NCBI RefSeq assembly: GCF_900249755.1
Contig: NZ_LT976854.1
Coordinates: 182,234-246,233, forward strand
Direction: 5' to 3'
Length of the DNA stretch: 64,000 nucleotides
Source: Cupriavidus taiwanensis
GTDB lineage: Bacteria; Pseudomonadota; Gammaproteobacteria; Burkholderiales; Burkholderiaceae
Position numbers and translations under genes: made by a program. Under the pieces are notes generated by a model, which was not told the origin of the DNA, did no database searches, and was given only the letters and a program-made list of their open reading frames with translations. This document shows positions 1-7,962 of the stretch, piece by piece (within the stretch, counting starts at the first letter, position 1; every line of letters begins with the position of its first letter).

Positions 1-573
1 GGCCTGGTGATCGATACCAGCCTGGAGATTGTGGCGCCGCACCCGCTGGCGACGCTGCACCTGCGCCATTGCGAAGTCCCGGCGGCACACCTGCTGGGCG
101 CGCCCGGCGACGGCTTCAGGGTGGCGATGTCGGTGCTGGACATCTTCCGCTCGTCGGTCGGCGCCGCCGCGGTCGGCATTGCGCGCCGCGCGCTGGACGA
201 GACCGTGGCGCGCATGGGCAGCCGCTCGCTGTTCGGCAAGCCCATGGCCGAGATGGACACGGTGCGCATGCGCGTGGCCGACATGGCGCTGGACATGGAG
301 GCCGCCGCGCTGCTGGTCTACCGCGCCGCGTGGCTGCGCGACGTGCGCCAGGCCACCATCACCCGCGAGGCCGCGATGGCCAAGCTGGGCGGCACCGAGG
401 CCGCGTTCCGCGTGGTGGACAGCGCCGTGCAGTTGTTCGGGGCGCTCGGGATCACGCAGGGCTGCGTGATCGAACAGCTGTTCCGCGACGTGCGCCCGAT
501 GCGCATCTACGAAGGGGCTTCCGAAATCCAGAAGCTGATCATCGGACGCAGGGTGCTGGGCGCACAGCGCTAG
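1..573 (+). CDS. acyl-CoA dehydrogenase, C-terminal part (5' end outside window)
   Basis: The reading frame is open from base 1, so the gene begins upstream of the window; the GTG at base 7 is not a credible start. About 190 residues of the C-terminal half of an acyl-CoA dehydrogenase are visible: the helical C-terminal domain and the family signature YEGASEIQKLIIGR just before the end. Such flavoenzymes oxidise acyl-CoA thioesters at C2-C3 and pass electrons to ETF. The downstream SDR and transporter receptors suggest a carboxylate or aromatic acid degradation cluster. The substrate cannot be told from this fragment. Confidence 0.9.
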   Translation, partial: GLVIDTSLEIVAPHPLATLHLRHCEVPAAHLLGAPGDGFRVAMSVLDIFRSSVGAAAVGIARRALDETVARMGSRSLFGKPMAEMDTVRMRVADMALDMEAAALLVYRAAWLRDVRQATITREAAMAKLGGTEAAFRVVDSAVQLFGALGITQGCVIEQLFRDVRPMRIYEGASEIQKLIIGRRVLGAQR

Positions 574-608
574 CACCGCACCGGAATTTTCAATACAAGG
601 GAGTATCG

Positions 609-1337
609 ATGTCGACAAGACAACGCGTGCTGGTCACCGGCGCGAGCAAGGGCATCGGGCGCGCCACGCTGGCGCGCCTGCGCGAGGACGGCTATGACGC
701 CATCGGCCTGGCACGGACACGGCCGGCGGATCTCGCCGACGATCCGGCCTTCCATTGCTGCGACCTGAACGACCTGGCGCAGACGCGGGCGCTGGTGTCG
801 GCGCTGGCGGCGCAGGGGCCGTTCTACGCGCTCGTCAACAACGCGGCGATGGCACCGACCACGTCGGTGGATGACGCTTCGCTGGCGGACATGGACGACG
901 CGATGCGCATCAACGTCAATGCGGCGCTGGTGTGCGCGCAGGTGCTGCTGCCGGGCATGCGCGCGCAGGGCAGCGGGCGCATCGTCAACCTGTCGTCGCG
1001 CGCGGCGCTGGGCAAGGTGAATCGCACGGCGTACAGCGCCAGCAAGGCCGCGGTGATCGGCATGAGCCGGACCTGGGCGCTGGAACTGGCGGCATCCGGC
1101 ATCACCGTCAACGTGATCGCGCCGGGGCCGATCGCCACCGAACTGTTCCGCACGGCCAGTCCGCCGGATGACCCCAAGACGCGCGCGCTGATGGCGGCGG
1201 TGCCGCTGCAGCGCGTGGGCGCGCCGGAAGAGATCGCGCATGCGATCGCCTTTCTGCTGGATGCGCGCTCGGGGTTCATGACAGGACAGACGCTGCATAT
1301 CGACGGCGGTCTTACGGTCAGCGCGGTCCGGCTCTGA
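609..1337 (+). CDS. SDR family NAD(P)-dependent oxidoreductase
   Basis: A 242-residue classical short-chain dehydrogenase/reductase. The Rossmann signature TGASKGIG lies at residues 10-17, the NNA motif at 77-79, the catalytic Ser near 129-130 and the YxxxK pair at Tyr142/Lys146; the tail IDGGLTV is typical of FabG-like members. The ATG at 609 follows an AAGGGAGT-type ribosome site, 36 bp after the acyl-CoA dehydrogenase stop, so the two are probably co-transcribed. A role as a 3-hydroxyacyl-CoA or alcohol dehydrogenase in the same pathway is inference; the substrate is unknown. Confidence 0.9.
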   Translation: MSTRQRVLVTGASKGIGRATLARLREDGYDAIGLARTRPADLADDPAFHCCDLNDLAQTRALVSALAAQGPFYALVNNAAMAPTTSVDDASLADMDDAMRINVNAALVCAQVLLPGMRAQGSGRIVNLSSRAALGKVNRTAYSASKAAVIGMSRTWALELAASGITVNVIAPGPIATELFRTASPPDDPKTRALMAAVPLQRVGAPEEIAHAIAFLLDARSGFMTGQTLHIDGGLTVSAVRL

Positions 1338-1413
1338 GCCGGCCAGGCGCAGGGGATTTTCCGACGCCGGCATTCGAACCGCGCGCGGGCCACGCAACGA
1401 GAGGAGACACGAC

Positions 1414-2517
1414 ATGAAGGTGCTGGACGCAGAAGGACAGGTTCAAGACCGTGCCACGGCAGGTGGCGATGACGACGCGGGCGCCGCCGGCGACCCGCAG
1501 CGCAGGCGGGAGAGCGGCATGTCGGCGCGCCGGCGCAGCGTGCTGCGCGGGCTGTCGGCAGGGCTGCTGGCACCGCTCGGCTGGCACGCCGCGTCGGCGC
1601 GGGCCGCTAGCGCCGGCGCCTATCCGGTCCGCCCGGTGCGGCTGGTGGTGCCGTTCGCGCCCGGCGGCGCGACCGACACGCTTGGCCGGCTGCTCGGCCG
1701 CGCCATGGAAGCCTCGCTGGCGCAGCCGGTGGTGGTGGAAAACCGCGTCGGCGCGGCGGGCGCAATCGGTGCTACGGCCGTGGCCAAGAGTCCGGCCGAC
1801 GGCTACTCCGTCCTGCTCGGGGGCGTGGGCACCAATATCGTGCTGGCCTATACGCAGCCGTCGTTGCCGTATGACCCGGTGCGGGACCTGATGCCGGCCG
1901 CCTACCTCTGCAATGTCGACTATGTGCTGACGGTGGCGGCGGGCAGCCCCTACCGCTCGCTCGACGACCTGCTCGCGGCGGCGCGCAAGCGGCCGCGGGC
2001 GGTGTCCTATATGTCGACCGGCATGCTTGGTCCGCTCCATGTCGCGCTCGAATACCTGAGCAAGCGCGCCGGCGTATCGATGGTGCACGTGCCCTACAAG
2101 GGCGAGAGCCCGGCGCTGGCCGACCTGCTGGAAGGCCGCATCGACGTCGCCGTGATGACTGTGCCGTTCACCCGTCCGCTGGTGCAGGACGGCCGCGCGC
2201 GCGTGCTGGCCACCATCAGCGCCGAGCGCACGGCCAGCATGCCGGAGGTGCCGACCGTGGCGGAGCTGGGCTTTCCCGGCTACGCCGTGCCGATCTGGAA
2301 TGGCCTGTTCGTGCCCGCGGGCACACCGGTCCCGGTGGTCGAGCGCCTGCATGCGGCGGCAGCCGCAGCGACCGGCGCACCCGCGATGCGCGAGCGCATG
2401 GTCGCGCTGGGCGTCACGCCAACCGGCGGCACCATCGCCGGCTATGCCAGCTTCCTGAAGGCAGAGCGCGAGCGCTGGACCGCCATGATCCGCGACACCG
2501 GACTGGTGGGCGGCTAG
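1414..2517 (+). CDS. Bug/TctC-family tripartite tricarboxylate transporter receptor
   Basis: Periplasmic solute receptor of the Bug family, which delivers carboxylates to TctAB-type transporters or acts as a sensor. The mature part starts near YPVRPVRLVVPFAPGGATDT, the family's ligand-loop signature, and carries PADGY, LPYDPVRD and HVPYKGESPAL. A GAGGAGA ribosome site favours the ATG at 1414 (367 residues), but this puts 35 odd hydrophilic residues before a twin-arginine-like signal (RRRSVLRGLSAG). The ATG at 1519 would give a normal 332-residue preprotein and may be the real start. Ligand unknown. Confidence 0.88.
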   Translation: MKVLDAEGQVQDRATAGGDDDAGAAGDPQRRRESGMSARRRSVLRGLSAGLLAPLGWHAASARAASAGAYPVRPVRLVVPFAPGGATDTLGRLLGRAMEASLAQPVVVENRVGAAGAIGATAVAKSPADGYSVLLGGVGTNIVLAYTQPSLPYDPVRDLMPAAYLCNVDYVLTVAAGSPYRSLDDLLAAARKRPRAVSYMSTGMLGPLHVALEYLSKRAGVSMVHVPYKGESPALADLLEGRIDVAVMTVPFTRPLVQDGRARVLATISAERTASMPEVPTVAELGFPGYAVPIWNGLFVPAGTPVPVVERLHAAAAAATGAPAMRERMVALGVTPTGGTIAGYASFLKAERERWTAMIRDTGLVGG

Positions 2518-2592
2518 CGACGCCGGCACCGCAAGAACATTCCCCTCATCGCAACCTTCGACAACGCCGCATCGTACGGCGAGGAGACAGCT

Positions 2593-3849
2593 ATGCAACG
2601 TCAATGGCAGAGCCTGGCACGCGCGCGGCGCCTGGCCGCAAAGTGGTTGGCGGCGTGCGCCCGCATCGCGGCCTGGTCCGCGCTGGTGCTGGCGGCGCAA
2701 CCGGCGCGCGCCGCCGAGACCGTCAAGATCGGCCTGATCCTGGACATGAGCGGGGTCTATGCGGACATTTCCGGCAAGGGCTCCGCCACGGCGGCGCAGC
2801 TTGCCATTGCCGACTTTGGCGGCAAGGTGCTCGGGCGCAACGTGGAACTGCTGGTGGCGGATCATCAGGGCCGCGCCGACATCGCCGCCAGCAAGGCGCG
2901 GGAATGGTTCGACGTCCGCAAGGTCGACGCCATCCATGACGTGACGGGCTCATCCACCGCGCTGGCGGTGCTCAACGTCGCCCGCGAGAAGGGCAAGGTG
3001 CTGGTGCTCAGCGGCCCGGCATCTGACCGGCTGACCGGCGACCTGTGCTCGGCGACCTCGGTGCACTATGCCTACGATTCCTATGCGCTGGCCAACTCGG
3101 TCGCGCGCACGGTGGCCAGGAATGGCGGCAAGCGCTGGTACTTCATCACCGCCGACTACGCCGGCGGCCATGACATCGTCAACGCGGCACGGACCGCGCT
3201 GGCGCAGGAAGGCGGCAGCGTCGCCGGCGAGGTGCGCCATCCCTTGGGCGCCTCCGATTTCTCGTCCGCGGTGGTGCGCGCGCAAGGCAGCGATGCTGGC
3301 GTGATCGGTCTGGCCAGCTTTGGCGGCGACCTTGTCAACGTGATCAAGTCGGCGCGCGAGTTCGGCGTGCGCGCCGGCGGCAGGCAGCAGCTCGCCAGCC
3401 TGCTGATGTATATCAACGATGTCCATGCGATCGGCCTGCAGACCGCGCAGGGCATGGTCCTGTCCGAAGCGTTCTACTGGGACATGAACGCCGAGACCAG
3501 GGCTTTTTCGCGGCGCTATTTCGACAAGGTCAGGGCCATGCCCAACATGAGCCAGGCCGCGGTCTATTCGTCCGTGCAGCACTACCTGAAGGCAGTGAAA
3601 GCCGCCGGTTCGACCGATGCCGCCGCGGTGATGCGCAAGATGCGCGAACTGCCGGTGGTGGACTTTTACACGAAGAACGGCCGCATCCGCGACGACGGGC
3701 TGATGGTGCACGACATGTACCTGTTCGAGGTAAAGCGCCCCTCCGAATCGAAATACCCGTGGGACTACTACAAGCTGATCGCCACCATTCCCGGCGACAA
3801 GGCCTTCAAGCCGCTGGCGCAATCGGGCTGCCCGCTGGTGCGGCAGTGA
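2593..3849 (+). CDS. ABC transporter substrate-binding protein, LivK-like (Peripla_BP_6)
   Basis: A 418-residue periplasmic binding protein of the branched-chain amino acid type. After a long signal peptide ending around ALVLAAQPARA, the mature chain opens with TVKIGLILDMSGVYADISGK, the usual start of the type I fold. The DVTGSSTALAVLNVAREKGK and YAGGHD segments are typical ligand-site regions. A GAGGAGAC ribosome site lies before the ATG. No permease or ATPase genes lie next to it in the window. Family members in such clusters often bind aromatic or short-chain acids; the ligand here is not known. Confidence 0.88.
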   Translation: MQRQWQSLARARRLAAKWLAACARIAAWSALVLAAQPARAAETVKIGLILDMSGVYADISGKGSATAAQLAIADFGGKVLGRNVELLVADHQGRADIAASKAREWFDVRKVDAIHDVTGSSTALAVLNVAREKGKVLVLSGPASDRLTGDLCSATSVHYAYDSYALANSVARTVARNGGKRWYFITADYAGGHDIVNAARTALAQEGGSVAGEVRHPLGASDFSSAVVRAQGSDAGVIGLASFGGDLVNVIKSAREFGVRAGGRQQLASLLMYINDVHAIGLQTAQGMVLSEAFYWDMNAETRAFSRRYFDKVRAMPNMSQAAVYSSVQHYLKAVKAAGSTDAAAVMRKMRELPVVDFYTKNGRIRDDGLMVHDMYLFEVKRPSESKYPWDYYKLIATIPGDKAFKPLAQSGCPLVRQ

Positions 3850-3879
3850 CACGCGGCGACACCGCCAGAGGAGATCGCA

Positions 3880-4878
3880 ATGGATGCAAACCGTGAAGGA
3901 AGCACGGCCCGCCCTGGCTGGCTGCGCGTGATGGCCGTCGCCTTGCTGGCGCTGGCGGGCAGTGTGGTGGCGCACGCCGCCGGCTACCCCGAGCGCCCGG
4001 TCACCCTGATCGTGCCCGGGCCGCCCGGCGGCAGCGGCGACATCACCGCGCGGCTGCTGGCCAAGGAACTGGCCGCCGGCTGGGGGCAGCCGGTACTGGT
4101 CGAGAACCGGCCCGGCGGCGGGGGCATCGTCGGCGCACAGGCGCTGCTGCGCGCGCCGGCGGACGGCTACACGCTGATGATGGGCAACACCGGTGTCAAC
4201 GCCATCAACTACAGCCTGTACCCGAAGCTGCCGTATACGCCCGCCGACATGGCAGGCATTGCCGACGTGCTGGTGTTTTCCAACGTGCTGGTGGTCAAGG
4301 CCGACTCGCCAGCGCGCAGCGTCGCGGACCTGAAGCGGCTGGCCACCGCACGCCCGGGAGGGCTGGCCTTCAGCTCATCCGGCATCGGCCAGACCACGCA
4401 TCTGTCGGGCGAGCTGTTCAAGCTGCGCACCGGCATCGAGGCCCTGCACGTGCCGTACAAGGGAGCCAATCTGGGCCTGGCGGCGGTGATGTCCGGCGAG
4501 GTGGCATTCATGTTCGACAACCTGCCGTCGGCGGAGGGCCAGTTGCGCGCGGGTACCGTCAGGGCCCTGGCCGTGACCGGCGCCGAGCGCGTCGCAGCGC
4601 TGCCGCAGGTGCCGACCATGGCGCAGGCGGGGGTGGACGACTTCGTGGTGACGGGATGGTTCGGGCTGGTGGCGCGCGCCGGCACGCCGCAGGCGGTGAT
4701 CGACGCGGTCCACCAGGCGGTGGCCACCATCCTGGCGCGCAAGGAATTCGGCCAGCGGCTGCAGCAACTGGGCGGCCGGCCGGGCGTGCTGGGCCCGGCG
4801 GCCTTCGATGCCTTCATGCGCAGCGAGCGTGAACAGTGGGGAAAGGCGGTGAAGGCTTCGGGGGCAACGGCGGAGTAG
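3880..4878 (+). CDS. Bug/TctC-family receptor
   Basis: A 332-residue Bug-family periplasmic receptor, 30 bp downstream of the LivK-like gene and with its own GAGGAGA site. A signal peptide (LLALAGSVVAHAAG) precedes YPERPVTLIVPGPPGGSGDI; PADGYTLMMGN, KLPYTPADM and HVPYKGANLGLA are typical family blocks. Together with the genes upstream it closes a run of acyl-CoA oxidation and uptake genes. It is the last ordinary gene before the less GC-rich accessory patch. Confidence 0.9.
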   Translation: MDANREGSTARPGWLRVMAVALLALAGSVVAHAAGYPERPVTLIVPGPPGGSGDITARLLAKELAAGWGQPVLVENRPGGGGIVGAQALLRAPADGYTLMMGNTGVNAINYSLYPKLPYTPADMAGIADVLVFSNVLVVKADSPARSVADLKRLATARPGGLAFSSSGIGQTTHLSGELFKLRTGIEALHVPYKGANLGLAAVMSGEVAFMFDNLPSAEGQLRAGTVRALAVTGAERVAALPQVPTMAQAGVDDFVVTGWFGLVARAGTPQAVIDAVHQAVATILARKEFGQRLQQLGGRPGVLGPAAFDAFMRSEREQWGKAVKASGATAE

Positions 4879-4977
4879 GGGGAGGTTCGTATCGGACTGA
4901 TACCGGCTGAACGAGGGGTGAGGGTGCCTCTTGCCAGCGGAATCGGCCTCGCTCGCGTCTCGGCGCAATCTGTAGCA

Positions 4978-4993
4978 CTGTATGCATATACAG
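4978..4993. promoter_or_regulatory. LexA (SOS) box candidate
   Basis: CTGTATGCATATACAG fits the gamma/betaproteobacterial LexA operator CTGT-N8-ACAG exactly and lies inside a larger inverted repeat at 4974-4997 with 10-bp arms (AGCACTGTAT / ATACAGTGCT). It is about 170 bp upstream of the DUF5131 start at 5162. No other gene starts nearby on the plus strand, and the minus-strand side faces the end of the Bug gene. SOS control of the cassette is therefore plausible, but the distance is long for a LexA operator. Confidence 0.65.
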
Positions 4994-5161
4994 TGCTCGT
5001 TTTTCAACGTAAACTACGTCTTCCGCGCAAGGCACCCGACGCGCCGTTCGCAGAGCAGGCTGGCGGAAACGCTACGAAGTCGACGATACGTTCTGCGAGC
5101 TTTCCATCCGCTCCAACTGTAACCTTGTCCGGTGCCGATAGAATGTCGCGCTAACCTGAGC

Positions 5162-6034
5162 ATGTCATCAGCAATGGGCAAAGATTCGCGCATCGAATGG
5201 ACACATCACACGTTCAATCCCTGGTGGGGTTGCGTCAAGGTGTCGCCGGCCTGCGATAACTGCTATGCAGAGACCTGGGCAAAGCGGCTGGGAGAAGGAC
5301 TTTGGGGTCCCGAAACTCCAAGGCGGTTCTTCAGTGAGTCTCACTGGAAGGACCCGTTGCGTTGGAATCGCGACGCCGCAAAAGATGGGGTACGCCGGCG
5401 AGTGTTTTGCGCGTCCATGGCAGACGTTTTTGAGAATCGGGACGACCTCAAGGAGCCACGCCTCCGGTTGCTAGATCTGATTGCAGAAACCCCCAATCTT
5501 GACTGGCTGCTCCTGACCAAGCGTATTCATCTGGTGCGCAAGCAGCTTCCTAAAGGCTATGAGTTTCCTCGGAATGTCTGGCTTGGAGCGACCGTAGAGA
5601 ACCAAGCCTCCGCAAACAAGAGGATCAAGCACCTGCTCCAGTTCTCATCGCCGTCAGTGCGCTTCCTTTCCTGCGAGCCGTTACTCTCTGCTATTGACCT
5701 GTCAGAGTTTCTGCGCCCAAACCAACTGGGCAACCGCGTCGACTGGGTCATAGCTGGAGGGGAATCCGGCGCTCGCTCAAGACCGATGGACCCTCAGTGG
5801 CCCGCAGATATTCAGCGTCAGTGTTTCGCAGCAAAAGTACCTTTCCACTTTAAACAGTGGGGTCACTGGGCCCCGTTGGAATACGTCTCAGAGGTATTGC
5901 GAAAAAATACGCCAATAAGAGTTTTCCGGCAGGATCACTCCGAAGTGCCTGTGGCTGCGGTGGGAAAAGGGAAAACTGGGCGGGTGCTTCTCGGGCGGCA
6001 CTGGGATCAGTTTCCCAAGACTTCATTCAGGTAA
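5162..6034 (+). CDS. DUF5131 / phage Gp37-Gp68 family three-Cys-motif protein
   Basis: A 290-residue protein with the family hallmark near the N-terminus: IEWTHHTFNPWWGC followed by a CX6CX2C cluster (Cys24, Cys31, Cys34) ending CYAE. Later blocks LLLTKR, NVWLGATVEN, FLSCEPLL, VIAGGESG and FHFKQWG are characteristic of this family. The three cysteines suggest a metal or Fe-S site, and the family has been compared with radical SAM enzymes, but the spacing is not the canonical CX3CX2C. Start chosen at ATG 5162; ATG 5174 and GTG 5132 are alternatives and no strong ribosome site separates them. It converges on a TcmP-type gene, its known genomic partner family, and has a LexA-type box upstream. 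Biochemical function unknown. Confidence 0.88.
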   Translation: MSSAMGKDSRIEWTHHTFNPWWGCVKVSPACDNCYAETWAKRLGEGLWGPETPRRFFSESHWKDPLRWNRDAAKDGVRRRVFCASMADVFENRDDLKEPRLRLLDLIAETPNLDWLLLTKRIHLVRKQLPKGYEFPRNVWLGATVENQASANKRIKHLLQFSSPSVRFLSCEPLLSAIDLSEFLRPNQLGNRVDWVIAGGESGARSRPMDPQWPADIQRQCFAAKVPFHFKQWGHWAPLEYVSEVLRKNTPIRVFRQDHSEVPVAAVGKGKTGRVLLGRHWDQFPKTSFR

Positions 6035-6090
6035 GCCAACACGCTGTGCGTCGGCGGCGAGCCCGACATCGTTGGCTCGCCGCCTGATAT

Positions 6091-7284
6091 TCAATCCGGT
6101 CCGGTCCACTTCAGTGTCTCTCCTTGTCCAGCGTAGTGAAGTGGATGCCTCGTGCGCCGCGTCGCGTCTGCGGAGAGATTCGTGACTTTGCCTGCTTTGA
6201 TCAGACGCATGAGCGATTCGTCCAGGTCACTTTCAAACCAGTCCGTGTCTTCAAGAATTGTCGCAAATGCATGAGTGTCGATCGTCTTTGGACCCTTCTT
6301 AAGATAGGTGTGCCAAAAGCGATCAACCTCGGCTGCACCGGCATGCCCGGCATCAGAATTAAAAAAGCTCTCCGCCCCAAACAGATCGCCCGTTCCCGTG
6401 ATTTCCTGCTTCCTTGAGGCCTTATTCCTGGCGCGCACCATCTGTTGCAGCTTTTCGACTGGCTCCGAAATCAACTTGAACTCAATAACACCCCTAGGGT
6501 GCGAAGTGAGGTAGACCAAGTGATACTTGGTCCTGTTCTTCTGCGGGTCCAGCACCTGTACATGAGCGGCACGCGGCGGAAAGCGGGGATTCGAAGACGG
6601 AAGACGCAACTTGAGATTGCGACGGTAAGTCTGAACGATTCGGCTCTCCCGCTCCTTCGGACTCAACCCTTCCAGGTCAAGCGGCTCACCTAGCAGCTCT
6701 GCCATGTCGGCCTTTCGATCGCCGATCGACATCGTCCGATTCACGAAGTCGTACATGAGGTTGATCAGGAACTCTGACTTGGGTCGGCGCAAAAGGGGTT
6801 CCAACGTGGAAACCCCAACCTCTGTCCAGCCCTTTGGGTCGACGAAGAAAAAACAGAACGGGCCATTACCGACCCATCGAAGGATATCGGCTCTCAACTG
6901 CACAAAGTCTCCCTTTAAGCAGGAAGACTTGATGGTGCGGGGAGTACTTTTGTTCAGATATCGTTCGAGCCTTGCGTAAGCACTTGCATCTTGTTCGATA
7001 TACAAGGCCCGCATTTTTACACGATACCCGTGCTTCTCAAGCTTCAGCCGGCAGGCTGCCAGTGTACGCAGCGAGATCGCAATCGAGGTGGACTCCATTG
7101 CTTCAGACTCGTCTTGCCAGGGGCCCGCGAAGCAGTCCACGTAACACAGTTCCACTCCCGAACGGCTCTGTGATGCAGCCCCCATGATCAACATCAGCTT
7201 CTCGAGATAGGATTGGAGCAGCGAATGCTTGACCAGGGCCTGTTCTCGAGTATGGTACGCCTGTGGGATGTTGAAGTTTTCCAT
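6091..7284 (-). CDS. tcmP: three-Cys-motif partner protein TcmP
   Basis: A 397-residue protein with a methyltransferase-like Rossmann layout: YVDCFAGPWQ at residues 48-57 (motif I-like), YIEQDASA at 95-102 (acidic loop) and FFFVDPKGW at 146-153 (motif IV-like). The C-terminal part looks like an added small, possibly winged-helix, domain. This matches the TcmP family, defined by its recurring linkage to three-Cys-motif (Gp37/Gp68, DUF5131) proteins; that partner lies 56 bp away in convergent orientation. A TGAGA ribosome site precedes the ATG. Codon and base usage are visibly less GC-rich than in the flanking genes, suggesting acquisition by transfer. The target of any methylation or other activity is unknown. 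Confidence 0.88.
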   Translation of the reverse strand: MENFNIPQAYHTREQALVKHSLLQSYLEKLMLIMGAASQSRSGVELCYVDCFAGPWQDESEAMESTSIAISLRTLAACRLKLEKHGYRVKMRALYIEQDASAYARLERYLNKSTPRTIKSSCLKGDFVQLRADILRWVGNGPFCFFFVDPKGWTEVGVSTLEPLLRRPKSEFLINLMYDFVNRTMSIGDRKADMAELLGEPLDLEGLSPKERESRIVQTYRRNLKLRLPSSNPRFPPRAAHVQVLDPQKNRTKYHLVYLTSHPRGVIEFKLISEPVEKLQQMVRARNKASRKQEITGTGDLFGAESFFNSDAGHAGAAEVDRFWHTYLKKGPKTIDTHAFATILEDTDWFESDLDESLMRLIKAGKVTNLSADATRRTRHPLHYAGQGETLKWTGPD

Positions 7285-7389
7285 CGTTCTCAGAAAGCAG
7301 TTGCTTATGGCCCCACTACACTCTTATCGGTACTGAATTCCTCAATACAAGGTGTGACAGCACAGACCCGCCATCACACCCCCCAGCCG

Positions 7390-7575
7390 CTATTGCAGCC
7401 GCTCCCGCTCCACCATCAGCCCATCAAGCTGCGTCTTCACCATACCAAGCAGGCAAAGCGCACTAAAGCAGCCCTCCGAGCGTTCGCTTTCATGGTCCAG
7501 CAGTACGAGGACCCCTTCAATTCCGGCGCGAACCTGCTGAAGACATTCGTTGGTGATTTCATCGATCATTGCCAT
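7390..7575 (-). CDS. small DUF1484-like protein
   Basis: A 61-residue acidic, mostly helical protein. The pattern of [20 protein letters not shown] followed by [16 protein letters not shown] resembles DUF1484 proteins, small proteins of unknown function seen mainly in Ralstonia and Cupriavidus, but shorter than usual. A GGGGAATCT site directly precedes the ATG at 7575, supporting a real gene; ATG 7569 is an alternative. It lies upstream of tcmP in the same orientation with about 105 bp between. Recognition of the family is from memory of its pattern and is tentative. Confidence 0.55.
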   Translation of the reverse strand: MAMIDEITNECLQQVRAGIEGVLVLLDHESERSEGCFSALCLLGMVKTQLDGLMVERERLQ

Positions 7576-7962
7576 AGATTCCCCACTAGTAAAAGCGCGC
7601 CACTCATTTCCACATGAGGGCGGCGGGCCAGACGGCGAGGGTGGAAAGACCGGTCGACGGTGGGGAACCGGTCAGCCTTGCGGCTGCCTCGCCCGGCCCG
7701 CCAGGGAGCCGGCTTGGTTCGTGCGAACACACAGGCGTTGCCCGCTACAAGCGCAGCACCTGTCCACCGTACACATCCGGGCTTTCCACACCCGATCATC
7801 GGTGGTTCCGATGACGCCACCAGTATTTCCTGTAGCTACCGGGGAATCGATGAGAACTGTCGCATTTCCAGGGGCGCGCGAAGTTTGAGTCCGAACAACG
7901 GATTCAGAAATCGCTGACTCTTGAAAATGCGTTTGCGTGCTAAGCCTCTTACCTCCGCAGCC
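7576..7962. other. gene-free stretch
   Basis: About 390 bases separate the DUF1484-like gene from the end of the dadA-like gene. Several short frames are open on both strands, but none has a recognisable protein, start site or partner. I see no tRNA, clear att-type repeat or transposase remnant here; composition is intermediate between the patch at 4879-7575 and the GC-rich flank. Confidence 0.5.

Noticed and set aside
69..608. Long N-terminal extension of the SDR frame back to base 69
   Set aside because: It overlaps the acyl-CoA dehydrogenase in another frame; the SDR fold begins at the ATG at 609 with its own ribosome site.
5162..6034. Calling the DUF5131 protein a radical SAM enzyme
   Set aside because: The cysteine spacing is CX6CX2C, not CX3CX2C, and no other radical SAM motifs are evident; metal binding only is inferred.
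7213..7617. 134-residue plus-strand frame over the tcmP promoter
   Set aside because: Overlaps the start of tcmP and the DUF1484-like gene on the other strand; no family resemblance or ribosome site.
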